Assembly (NCBI GenBank): GCA_012934845.2
Contig: WNNJ02002973.1
Coordinates: 106,292-170,291 of the forward strand
Direction of reading: 5' to 3'
Source: Pomphorhynchus laevis
Lineage: Eukaryota > Acanthocephala > Palaeacanthocephala > Echinorhynchida > Pomphorhynchidae
DNA: 64,000 bases
Positions within the stretch are counted from its first letter, which is position 1, and every line of letters begins with the position of its first letter. A model generated the notes under the pieces. The model saw only the letters and a program-made list of their open reading frames with translations. It was not told the DNA's origin and made no database searches. Of the stretch, positions 34,451-45,700 are shown piece after piece. A program made the position numbers and the translations under genes.

Positions 34451-35060
34451 ATTGTATGTTATTTTATTGTATGTTTATTAGTTATCAAACTTTTTTTAAG
34501 GTATGTGGCCATCACGATTTCCGCTGTAGTCGATTCCAAGCATTTGCACAACGATGAGACAACCGATCCAACTGCGAACTGCGACCATAGGACGATATCC
34601 TTAACAACAGGTGATGACCTCTGTGGCATCGTCTATCGTTGATAACCACTGAATGAGTAGGATATCCATCCAAACCGTTGGTGATATGCCGCATTACTAA
34701 CATATCTAGTATGTACAGTCTTTGGTTCCCAGTCATCAAACCTCAGAGTTTTAAGTCTGTCGCGATAACTCATATAAGAACAACTCGAGCACAGTTTGCT
34801 GCCACGACGAAGAATATTTTCTAAGTCATTCAACTCTTTTTTGGACGTTGGAAAACTGGTTTGTATCGCGTACTCAATATGTGGTCTTGCAAGTGCATTA
34901 AATAGAATTCTAAATCATGTAGGTGACACAAATTTGAAGCAGTTTTTATCAAGTACAGTATTCTTCTGGCAGACGCACATCTACGTTCAGTGTCCATTCT
35001 AGACTTCAAGGAAGAAAGAGTTATGATACCAAGTTATGATACCAAACTTATATCTTGGTT
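34451..35060 (-). mobile_element. LINE-E1 fragment (3' end of a CR1/L2-like ORF2)
   Basis: The minus strand reads FNALARPHIEYAIQTSFPTS, then LENILRRGSKLCSSCSYMSY and RDRLKTLRFDDW, the thumb/C-terminal region seen in CR1/L2/Jockey ORF2 (RPHLEYA...LExVQRRxTK...YxxRLxxL). Frameshifted and truncated at both sides. Confidence 0.7.
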
Positions 35061-36430
35061 TCCATTTCATTCAGTCTACCTATCAGAACATTCATTTCTT
35101 TTATTGCCTATATATACAACGTTCTACTTTGCGTGCTTTATCATTTTCACCATCCACACATTAAGTAATTTTTAAGCTGGTGCATGTGTGAGAATAAGAC
35201 TAGAATTTTTGCAGTTTGCAAATTTTGATTATCGGATCTTTTTTGCGGCTTTGTGGTTCGCGCTTATATCCGCAATGCTAGCAACGCAGAGCACTTTTCG
35301 AACACATGTCACATGTTTGAATAGTGACCACAACACTAACACCTATGGCATGGTGGAGATATTAATTAAAGGTCATTCTCATCTAATATGATTAATTTGA
35401 CGCCATTACCCAAAAATTATGATCTAGAATCCAGAAGTCTGTAAATCACTTACGGTTTTTTAATTAAAAAGTAGCTGTAATGTTAATTAAAGACCTTGAT
35501 TAAATATATTGAAAGAAGTACTAACGGTTTATGTACAAATAAAGTTGGGGTATATATTCTAATGAAGAAATCTTGTAGTGTTTATATTTAAATTTATTTT
35601 AATTTATGAGAAATAGTCATATCTACATAAGTCTCTGATAAAATTTCTTAAATGTTATATTTTATGTAAGATATTTATTCCAAATTTATTTGCCACAACT
35701 GCTTATTGTTTTATTATTGTTAATAAATGAATATTAACAACAATAATAATTAATATTTTTGCTGAAAAATTTGTCAGCATCTTGCTGTCTTGTTGATTAT
35801 TTGCTGCGGGAACTTGTCAATAACAGTCGTGGTTCATGCATTGCTTACTACTATTTTGCGTAATTGCGTGGATCGTCCCATTACGTTAACGTAGTTCGAC
35901 GTTTCAATTATCACGATTTTTGACAAGTTAAAATTATTATGGTATAGTCCCAAATGAGTTAACTAAATCTTACCATCAGCGTAATTAAAATGATATCTTT
36001 CAAAGATAAACTTATATAATCTATCTAAACCTTTTGACTATTGATTGTTTAATATTTATTTATATTATATTAATTTATTATATTTATTTTATAATATATA
36101 ATATATTAATATTTAATTATATTTTTATGTTGATTGTATTTGTTTTTAGTATCACAATTTAGAACTATAGCCAACTTGACCTGTTTGTTCGCTCACAAAT
36201 AAAAATAATTTATAAAGTTTACAATTTAATGGAAATGTTATGTTGCTTTGATTGAAACTACATTATTCTTGATCAACACTAAATACTTTTAAATATATTC
36301 TTATCACTTCCTCAGGTAAACAATTTCATGCTCGAATCGATGAGAGAGTCTTACACTCCTAAAGCAGCGGTCATGAGATAACATTTATAATAAATGGGTT
36401 AAATAAATTATTGATTGAAGCTACTTATAC
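35061..36430. other. AT-rich spacer, no gene seen
   Basis: A 67-residue plus frame at 35188-35391 is not recognisable. The rest (for example 36050-36120) is almost pure A/T. Confidence 0.4.
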
Positions 36431-36595
36431 ATTCCAGATTATTCCTGTCAGTTCCAGATTATTCCTGTCAGTTCCAGATTATTCCTGTCAGTTCCAGATT
36501 ATTCCTGTCAGTTCCAGATTATTCCTGTCAGTTCCAGATTATTCCTGTCAGTTCCAGATTATTCCTGTCAGTTCCAGATTATTCCTGTCAGTTCC
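36431..36595. repeat. 20-bp minisatellite, eight copies
   Basis: Unit GTTCCAGATTATTCCTGTCA, near-perfect. It directly precedes the LINE-C3 ORF1 region. The core GTTCCAGAT is shared with the 16-bp minisatellite before LINE-C4. Confidence 0.97.
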
Positions 36596-39500
36596 GCTCG
36601 CTACGCTTGCGGATTGAGCTCAATCTCTCAATAAAAGGTCAGGCCTAAAAAAGCGCAATCTCAGATCCCTCTTCAAGATCAAGCATCTTCCACATCGGAA
36701 TGCAATGATGGTTATGCCAGTTTTGAAGTCGGATGCGATTCCAAAGATTGTGATGTATGAACACTTGTTCGTGTTAAAATATCCGACCACTCGGTGTATA
36801 AACGCAAACAGTTCACATGCGGTTTTTGTATATCAGTACGACTACCACAGTTATCAAGTTTCTCTTCTCCTGTATCACACACGACCACTCAAACCAATGC
36901 TGTTTTAGATGTTTCCCTCGCATCAACACCTGACTTCGCATCTTATAATCCCATTAATCTTTCTCATTCTAACAATGCTAACGGTAAAGCTTTTCATCTC
37001 GTACCTCCTCTTTCCTATTCCTCCCCCAATCTAAATAAATCTAAAACTTCTTTATTCTCTTCACGTACTCCTTACTCGACCTCCCCCGTATCACTTAATA
37101 ATTTACATCCTTCCATCAAAATCATTTCCAGTAACATTTCCGATCAACTTATTCAACACTCCACTCCTGTCACACATGTCCAAATGTGTGAATTGCCTCT
37201 CATACATCTTTTGCTTCTAACCATGGCCGTATTGTTGCCATTGATCGTCACCCAATGTCTCTACGTAAAATTAACGTTAACATCCTTTACACCTCGTTCG
37301 AATTGCTAATATGCAGATCATCAACTCTTTTCCCTCTTGGACTTGTGATTGTATACCGTCCAGGTTCAGCTGCCCCCTCACGTATCTTCTTTAACGACCT
37401 TGCAGATCTTATGTCTCACTGTTCATTGATGTTCCTAACTGCTTCAATGACTATACCTTCTTGTCAATTACTGATCCTGGTTTGTCCGATCATTTCCTTG
37501 TCACTCTTACACTTACTCGTCCCCATCCTCCTTCTCCGCCTTTACCATTATCTACACCAAGTCGACCCTGAAAGCTTCTCGATATCCCTATTCTCTGCAT
37601 AGCCTTACTCAATTCTTCACTCTTTTCATTGCCTCTTAACTATCTCTATCCTGATGATCTCTGCATTCTGATTGATTCTGAACTTACGTGAATCCTCAAT
37701 AACCTTCTGCCTAGTCGACTTCGACGTTCTCAGCGCTTGCGCCATGCTCCCTGGTTCGATACTGACTGTAGTCTTCCTAAGCGTCGACTCCGTCACTATT
37801 TTCGTATGTATAATTGCTTTCTTAAACGTTCTGCCAACTCACTACCTCCAAATCTCCGTGATTCCTACTTTTCTCTACGCCGTTCACATCTCATTCTTAT
37901 ACGTACTAAACGTACTCTCTTTTGGCGAAATCAATTCGAGTCATCTTCCAACTCTAAATCTCATTAGAAAATCTTAAACTCAATTCCTTCACGATCATCT
38001 TCCCCTTGTAATATAAATCATGATGAATTTTCTTCTTATCTACAAACTAAGCTATCTAAGTTACTTTCCCTACTACCCATAGCCCCCTTGTATCTACTCT
38101 TCTCTTTAAATGCTTCCCTCCCAGAACTATTCCACCTTCTTCCCGTTTCGTCTGATGAAGTTTCTCGGTTTCGATGTCATTACCTAATAAAACCTCTCCT
38201 TCTGACCCAATTCCCACTCAATTGCTTAAAAATATCTGCTCCTCTATCTCACCCTTCCTAACCACATTGTTCAATTCGTCCATCCGTAGCCGTACATTTC
38301 CTTCCATATGGAAATGCGCCACTGTTCGTCTTCTCATCAAAAAGCAATCTCTCGACTCTTCACTACCATCTTCGTACCGTCCAATCTCACTTCTCCCAAC
38401 CCTCTCTAAACTCCTTCAGCGTCTCGTTCCTAAGCAAGTTAATACCTATCTCTTTTCCTCTAACTTATTTCCTCTCTTCCAAGCCGCTTTTCGCACTAAT
38501 TACTCTACCGAAATTGCCTGTCTTAAAGTTTATAACGACTTACTCATATCGCGCGATCATAAATTATGTAGTGGCATAGTTTCTCTTGATCTATCGTATA
38601 CTTTTGACATCGTCGATTACTCGATTCTTCTCTTTCGCCTTCGTCATGATTATGGCTTCTCTTTACCCACTTTATCATGGTTTTCTTCATATCTATCAAA
38701 CCGTACATTTCGCGTCTATTCTAACTCTTCTCTCTCCCATCCTTTGTCTATCTCGTCCGGTGTTCCATAAGGCTCCGTATTAGGCCCTATGCTTTTCTCT
38801 CTTCGTCTCGGTGATTTGTCTTCAATTTTTCATAAATTTAATTTCCATGTTATGCAATATGCTGATGACATTCTCATTTATAATCATACACCTGTTTATC
38901 GTATTCACGAACTTAGTGTTTCTGCTTCCGACTGTCTTGTCTCCATTTCCAATCATCTTTCCCTTAGCCTTTCTCTGAATCCTGATAAATCCAAAATTAT
39001 GTGGATCCTACCTCGCTCCATATCATTAAATTCTACAATTCTTCTTATCGTTGATAATTTCGTTTTCCTAGGCTTCTATTTCGACAACCGACTTTCACTT
39101 AATCATTTCGTTAGAGATAAAGTACGCTCATCTAACTTGATACTCCGCAACCTCTGTCAAGTTCGTAGATTGATCGATTTCCCTTCTTGTATGACTATCA
39201 TATCTTCTCTCCTTTTTTCTAGACTCGATTATTGTCTTAGTCTATTTTCCAACTCACCTAAATCCACTCTTCTTTCCCTACAACGCATCGTCAACGCAGC
39301 TGTCCGAATTCTCCTCCGTCTTCGTCGTTTTGATCATACATCCTACCATCTTGCTTCTCTCGATTTGCCTACAATTTATTGTCGTGTTCAAATTCGTCTT
39401 CTTCTCGTTGCTTTCCGCCTTGTAACTTTTCATACCCCTTCATTTCTCAACCTTCCTTTTCTTGATAATTCTCGTCGTTTACTGTTCCTTGCGTTACTGT

Positions 39501-39745
39501 AATTATCTTCTTTTACATGTCCTAAACTACTCTACCTCCTTTGGACTCCGCTCCTTCCTGGTGGCTGCTCCTCTATCGTGGAATCATCTGCCCATTCATA
39601 TACGCCAATCAACTTCCCTGCCGTGCTTCAAACGCCAAATCCGATCCCATTTAAACAATTTATCTGCTTGATTTTTTCATTTTTGTTAGTGGACTTCTAA
39701 ACGTGCGGCTGGCACGCATTTGCCACGTTAAATAAATTTGTATTA
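36596..39745 (+). mobile_element. LINE-C3, internally deleted CR1/L2-like LINE with 3' end
   Basis: ORF1 traces begin about 36690 (ASFEVGCDSKDCDV; TCGFC near 36820), followed by the Ser/Thr-rich stretch to about 37180. The sequence then jumps into the endonuclease (MSLRKINVNI, IVYRPGSAAPSRIFFNDL), with a further internal deletion near 37425. The linker is at about 37740 and RT at 38170-39500 (PIPTQLLKNI, SYRPISLLPTLSKLLQRL, STEIACLKVYNDLL, QYADDILIYN). The 3' end (GTGCGGCTGGCACGC, CCACGTTAAATAAA) is intact. Several stops and frameshifts. Confidence 0.85.
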
Positions 39746-39789
39746 TTATTTGTATTATTAATGCTATACAGTGACCTATGTGACACTAT

Positions 39790-39970
39790 CTGTCATTTAA
39801 AAGTACATATTCAAAAGGTAACCATCATGATTATTCATCATGTGCCACATAACTATTATGTCTTGTAAATGCAACTTACACAGGTCACTTTTCATCTCAA
39901 AGCGCTCTAGCCTGTCATTATAATTCTTTAGAGACAACTTCAAACACTATTAACTACTGTGATAAAAAAT
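39790..39970 (-). mobile_element. LINE-E4 fragment
   Basis: The minus strand reads LSLKNYNDRLERFEMKSDLC and then DIIVMWHMMNNHDGY, resembling the YxxRLxxL...RxDLIxxYKIxN block near the end of CR1/L2-type ORF2. Confidence 0.5.
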
Positions 39971-40429
39971 ATCTATATCATCAATTTATGTCTTAGTTAT
40001 TGGAAACGATGCCTAACTCCTGTATGCAATACAAGACTGGACGAATGTCAAATAATTGTTTTAAAAACGCAACAGAAGTAAGAAAAGATAGTTTATCATA
40101 AACTTCGATTTCCTACTTTGGAAATTCGACGATCTGTACCGAACTGTCTCTGGACGATTTATAAATTAGTGTCTGGTATATATGTGTCTGGTAAAGACGA
40201 TTTATCTGTTTGTAAATTATGATATTTTAATGTTCAATGTGAGACCTTCCTCACGACTTTGTGTGTATTTAATCAATATCGATTATAATTACAACACAAG
40301 GCTTTAGCCACGAGGGCTGTTTTGCCTGCTTATCGATAACTGAACTACAGTAAAATGTATATGGCAATAAAGCTAAATAAAAACTGTCAGATTCTTGTGC
40401 ATGTAGTTCGAGCGCTGCATTGATCAGGA

Positions 40430-41600
40430 AGATCAATCCAATTGCGGACTGATTTTTAGAACTCTAATCGTATTTGTGCATTTCAACTCTTCAGGTAACA
40501 TGTTATACACTTTCAGGTGTCGTTGCGACAGTCTGTACACACTCGGGCATTTCTCACGATATCGGGTGCTAAGAGATAAACTATAACCTCGTTGACAACT
40601 GCGTCTATTAAGAATTACACGTTTATTAGGGAATCCGTCATAACATTTGGCAATCTTTTACATCGCAATCAAGTCTAGATATAGTAATCAACGTCGGGTA
40701 GAACACATACCTAAATCTACGAGACGCTCTGAATATGACATGCAAGTTAGTGTGATACATAACTTAGATCCATATCTAACGATGTTATCGAGATAATCCA
40801 TTTCGCTTCGGGTACATTGAATAACAGTCTGAATGCCATATTATATACGAGGCCTTATTAAAGCATTTAACAACGTTTTGAATTACTCAACATCCAGCAA
40901 AGAAAACGATTTTTTCAGTATATACAGAAGGTGGCTGCTTTAAGAGCATATAATATCATTATTCATGCTTGTTTTCATCGATGATTTAAATCAGTATATA
41001 CAGAAGGTGGCTGCTTTTAGAGCATATAATATCATTATTCATGCTTGTTTTCATCGATGATTTAACAACGATACCTAAATTACGTGTGAAAGAAACTGAG
41101 TTGACCAAACAGGATATTTACTTATATTGAGAATGCACTATACACTTACCAAACCGTTAGTGAACACACCTGTCAAGATTTAGACATAGCAGTGCGATAA
41201 CTCCATTAGTGAATCACGTTTAAATCTAACTGCAGTGTATGTACGTCTAATTCAGATTAAACTTGTGTTCAAACCTTAAGATCGTCAGCAAAATCTAGGT
41301 ACCTCTAGCGCAGTTGAGCCAATATTGTGTTTAGATAAATATTGAACAAGAGAGGTTCAAGAACAGAAACTTGACACACACCAGATTTAACGTCACGAGA
41401 TTAAGACATTATCTATGGCACGCGGACACAATATGATCGATGCGATAAAAACTCTTTAATCCAATTCAATACAATGGGATTGATACCATAATTTCTGAGC
41501 ACTTCTAAAAAATGACAATGGCGTATACGATCAAAAGCTTGTTGAAATGTAGGAAGATACAATCCACAGCCATACTGTCAGCAACACATCCAACCCATAT
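40430..41600 (-). mobile_element. LINE-E2: RT and C-terminal region, heavily broken
   Basis: Minus-strand pieces: QAFDRIRHCHFLEVLRNYGI (about 41540), LNWIKEFLSHRSYCVRV, PLLFNIYLNTI (about 41350), FADDLKV (about 41295), YLDNIVRYGSKLC and MSYSERLVDLG (about 40700-40800). This is the RT order of a CR1/L2-like ORF2 with many stops. A 76-bp tandem duplication lies inside (40915-41066). Confidence 0.75.
40915..41066. repeat. 76-bp tandem duplication
   Basis: 40915-40990 and 40991-41066 are nearly identical (TCAGTATATACAGAAGGTGG start). It lies within LINE-E2. Confidence 0.9.
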
Positions 41601-41606
41601 ATAAGA

Positions 41607-41905
41607 GTAATAGGGAATGATGTAAACGCAGCGATAGAAAGGTGGGGCAAGTTTCGTCTAAGAAAGATAGGTTAGTGAACGATGGGGATCCGACAGCGAT
41701 GAGACAACAAGTGACGAGAAGGCGGCGTTGAATGCGAATGTGGATGGTGGGTCAGGCGAGTTAGGCAAGATGTGTGGATGTGTGGTCAAAGCGACGTAGA
41801 CGTAGGAGCACCTAAGTGACGAGAAGGGGGCGGGTGTGGACAGCTTGAGAATTTCCGTTGATCTTTCAGATGGAGATTGATGTTTCACCGTTTTCTTCGC
41901 CACGA
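41607..41905 (-). mobile_element. LINE-C6a fragment (ORF1 end joined to RT)
   Basis: The minus frame 41658-41903 begins with an ORF1-like end (KTVKHQSPSERSTEILKLST; compare KTAKHLSRSETSTEIFKLST of LINE-C4 near 53050). It continues directly in the RT C-terminal region (HPHILPNSPDPPSTFAFN), showing a large internal deletion. Confidence 0.7.
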
Positions 41906-41989
41906 AGTTAAAGATACGAATGAATCGATAATCATGCTAGCTCATCATATACCGAAGATGACGTGACTACAATAGGCGTTTATGAAAAC

Positions 41990-42480
41990 ATTGTATTAAT
42001 ATGAGATTCTCAAGCTGCATTAATCTCTCCGACTCTTTTTTCTCCAAACCGTCAGATCTTTTAGACGATTATCTACTCAAACACAAAATCTTTAATTGTT
42101 GAGAAAGCTTTATTTAATAGATAAGATATTTATGAATCCCGTATTTGTATAACGCCTTAAGAATGCTGTAAGGAACACGATCATATTTCTGACTGAAGTC
42201 AAAGAACAACGAATCGATTGAAACTTCTCTAGATGGTTGACCTTCCAATGATTTTATCTCACTTAAATGATTTGTCAAACATTATCCTCCCTTATAGAAG
42301 CAATGTGGGCCCTTGCACATATCATTAAAACTGAGTAAAGAGGATTGAATGTAAATGTAAATTATGCGCTCCATTATTTTACTAATATGAATTGTTAAAC
42401 CAACATGCCAACATACAATCGGATTATAGCGATCTACTAACAAATTGAAACTATTGTCGTATTCCTAATATGCAGACACT
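41990..42480 (-). mobile_element. LINE-E3 fragment (RT)
   Basis: The minus strand reads ISKIMERIIYIYIQ, a KGGNVTNHLSEIKSLEG block and FFDFSQKYDRVPYSILKALY, the RT palm start of a CR1/Jockey-type LINE (FDFSKAFDRVPH). It separates two LINE-C6 fragments. Confidence 0.65.
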
Positions 42481-42541
42481 TTTAAAGTGTCTGCACATTA
42501 GAGTTTAACTTTATTACACTTTAAAAGTGTCTGCATATTAG
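42472..42541. repeat. Short inverted/direct repeats
   Basis: GCAGACACTTTTAAAGTGTC (42474-42493) is nearly self-complementary, and CACTTTAAAAGTGTCTGCA recurs at 42521-42539. They sit at the edge between LINE-E3 and LINE-C6b. Confidence 0.6.
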
Positions 42542-42911
42542 AGTTGGGAAAAATATGTGGAAGTGTGGTCAAAGCTACAGAGACGTATAAGCACTCACTC
42601 GAGCGGCGTAGTTGCTAATGCGTTGTAGTGGTAGGATGATGGATTTTGAGAATTGGCGAAAATGCTGAGGCAGTAGTCGATTTTAGATAAAAGAAGCGAT
42701 GAAACAAAATACATACAGGAACGGAAGTCGATAAGGGGGCGAATACTCCGGATGCCACTGATAATTAAGTTAGACGAGCGGGCATTGTCACGGACGAAGG
42801 GTTTAAGGGAAAGATGATCATCGAAATAGAATCTTAAGATAGTGAGATTGTGGTTTATGGGGATGATTGATGAGGCGAAAAATACACGGGGAGGATATAT
42901 GTTAGGTTGAG
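42535..42911 (-). mobile_element. LINE-C6b fragment (RT thumb region)
   Basis: Reverse-complement match to LINE-C1 20180-20520 (GATAAGGGGGCG, GGGTTTAAGGGAAAG). In element sense it begins CAACCTAACATATATCCTCC, nearly the same position as LINE-C5 at 57465. Confidence 0.75.
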
Positions 42912-45700
42912 GGGGTTTCGGCCCATTCTGTCCCCCCGATCAAGATCTGTAAAATGCTGAGTGGCAAACAGCGTAGGGGAGATGAAGACGCTGCCCAGGG
43001 GCAAATACGACCCCGGGTGGGGCTAGTATCGGAAAGGGTAACCTTCGTGCACCTAGCTCTGTCTAGGTAGGCAATACCCCATCCAGCTAATCCCTCCCAT
43101 CGCAGAGTACCCGGGAGCCTTTTTCACTGAATGTCCTTCAGTGGAATTCGAGATGTGATTCTGCCCTTAGACTTCTATCTGGTAGAGACGCAGATGTTAT
43201 AGTCCTTCAGGAGACGCGGTCTATCCGTCTCCCCCAGGACATTACTCGATAAATCCCAAAGCATATCTGTTCCCACTATACTCCGTACATAACCCCACCC
43301 CACTCCTCTTCATCTCAAGGACTCTTGACCTTAGTTAAGTGCTCCTAAAGGTCCTCCCTATTGCTAAACTACTCATGTCCAGCCCTGTTTTGTCTGGTAG
43401 TTTCACTCAATAAGAACGGTAAACGCCTCAGTCTATTAATGTTTACATTCGTCCAGGAGAGAGTGACAAAAACCGTAAACTCCTGGATGGTATAATTGAT
43501 AGCGACTATGACATGAGACTTAGAGACTTCAACAACTTAACTGGTCGTTAGATCAACGCGTCACTTCGCAGAGCCTGGAACGGTTATCTTATTCACAAAC
43601 CACCGTCCCCCACCTTTCATTGCACATCAAGAAATTCAATCCTCGACATTTTACTGCTTCACTCGATGTGGTTGCTTAAACCTCTTTGTACGGAGCAGTC
43701 GCGCCAACAACTGTCCACCTCTCATTACCTAATTCGTTGGAGAATTGAGGAGGATACGTTGCTTCTAAGGAGGTTTTACTTTGATCTGATCATAGTAGCC
43801 TTATTCCAGGCGGCTATCCGACTCTTTTCCAGACTTGGAAATGAGAGTCTTTCCGAATTTAATACCTATCTCTTTTCGCAAGCTACCGCGATTCTATCGA
43901 CTACCTATAAAGGTCGCATATACATCGCACTTCGACAAAAATCAAGGTCCTTGCTAAATTGCTGAACCTTCCTAATCTCTCTGCTTCCGCCAAACTAGCC
44001 CTCTCGAATGAATACTAAAGCACAAGATACAGGTTCCCGCTGGATAGGGATAGGGCGAGTATTGCTCGTCTTAACCCTTCGCAGTCTTTTGGAAGATTTT
44101 CAAGAAGGAAAAGTTTGTTTGTTGGAAGGATAGGGCATTGGGTTGGATCGGTAATATAGGCCTTTAAAAAGTTTTTGAGGAGTCACTAGCCCTACACAAC
44201 TATGGAGCCACTCAATCACCTCAACCAATCCTGCCTTTGGATAACTTTAGGAGTAGGGATTTATCTGTTACAGATATCCTAAATTCCTGGGGTCCACTTT
44301 CGTGCACCTCCAAATCCGTCGCGCCACTTTCCTCTCGGGTCTGCCAACTTTTGACAGCCGATCAGAGAAGAAAGGTGGCCGTAACAATGCTTTTAGCCTC
44401 CCCATCCGATGTAGCAGGCATCAAAATAAGTAAGAGAGTTTTTATACCTAAGAAAAAATCCCGCTCATGTCCTAAAGATCTGCGACCCATTTCGATTCAA
44501 AATGCCCTCGTGTCGATTTACGAAAAAGCGCGTGCGCGTAGAATCCGCGACCATTTGATAAGGCGTAATTCGATCAATTCAGGTTTTCATGTGTTCGTCA
44601 AAAATCGCTCGTTCCATTCAGCTGTAAATCAAGCGCATCAGTTCTGTCAAGTTAATAGTCATCAACTTGCTGTGGCTGTTATCCTTGATTTTTCTGCTGC
44701 ATTTGACCGCATCTCTATTCCCTTTGTGATCTCTTCTCTCAGGTCCCTCGGGTTGCTTGCGTTAATTGTGAACGGGGTGGAGATTCTGCTGTACACCAAG
44801 CGATTTTATTATGAAGACGACCATGATGCGCCTCAGTTCTACCTTATTACGGGTGTGCCTCGAGGTTCCTCACTTTCTCCTATCTTATACCTTGCTGCCT
44901 CCATTAAACTATTCAAAATATTTAAACGCAAACAAAGTCTAGTGGTGTACGCTGATGACACCACATCCCTGTTCACTGGACAGATGTGTAAAGACGTAAT
45001 CTCTGACATCAGCCGTTTCCTTTTGAGATTAAAAGCCCAGCTTCCACCATTCAATCTTTAGTTAAACTATGCTAAATCGCAGGTAGTCGTCTTTCATAGC
45101 ACCCCTGCTACAAAGCGAAAACTTAAGAGATTAGCACTCTCTGCGCTCTCTTCCATATTTCCCTCTGAACCACTCCCCACCTAGACAAGTCGAGTAAAAT
45201 ACCTGGGGTTCACCGTTACGGTGAACTGGTCGGCGAAAGCTGACCTGGATAAACTCAAACGTATTCTGAAGAAAGCTAGTTGGGCCTTGAAACGGGCTCA
45301 GCATCTGTCGTTGAAAGAGAAAATTCAGGCGCGCCTTTTGGACACTCGGGCGATCTCGGGATTAGTCTTCTTTTCGAGAGGACGTCCCTCAGAGCAAAGG
45401 CCAAGGTTTCTTTAGTACCTCGTTTCTCGTTTACCTAGCATAGTCCGCGTCGATTGGATTCTTTGGGGGGGGTGAAAGACCCCGGGTGGTTTAGTCGGAA
45501 GGCGGCATGTTGGATCGGTTGGGGGCTTAGATTCCGCTGGACCTTAGGCCATTGAATAAGAGTTGGAAGACTGATAAGCTGTTGTTCGACTCTACTTTCT
45601 ATTGTTATGTCTAATTTTGTTTGTTGCATGTTATCATGTTTTTTGTGTAGTTTAGTAAGTCATTATTTATTAGTTTTAACATCAAAAAATTATTTGAAGT
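42912..45700 (+). mobile_element. LINE-A3: endonuclease and RT, best-preserved LINE-A ORF2
   Basis: From about 43125 the APE endonuclease reads LNVLQWNSRCDSALRLLSGR and VIVLQETRS, then the FNNLTGR and HKPPSPTFHC region (43530-43620). The linker is at 43666-43965, and RT is one open frame at 44237-45061 with RVFIPKKKSRSCPKDLRPIS, ILDFSAAFDRIS, GVPRGSSLSPILYL and LVVYADDTTSLFTG. The thumb (YLGFTVTVNWSAKADLDKL) is near 45205-45260. The 3' part repeats the G-rich CCCCGGGTGGTT region of LINE-A1. The endonuclease is broken by several stops, so the copy is inactive. Confidence 0.88.

Noticed and set aside
35188-35391. 67-codon plus-strand frame
   Set aside because: Not recognisable and without neighbouring coding signals.
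36411-36648. Repeat-protein frames over the 20-bp minisatellite
   Set aside because: Open only because the repeat lacks stops; it precedes a dead LINE.
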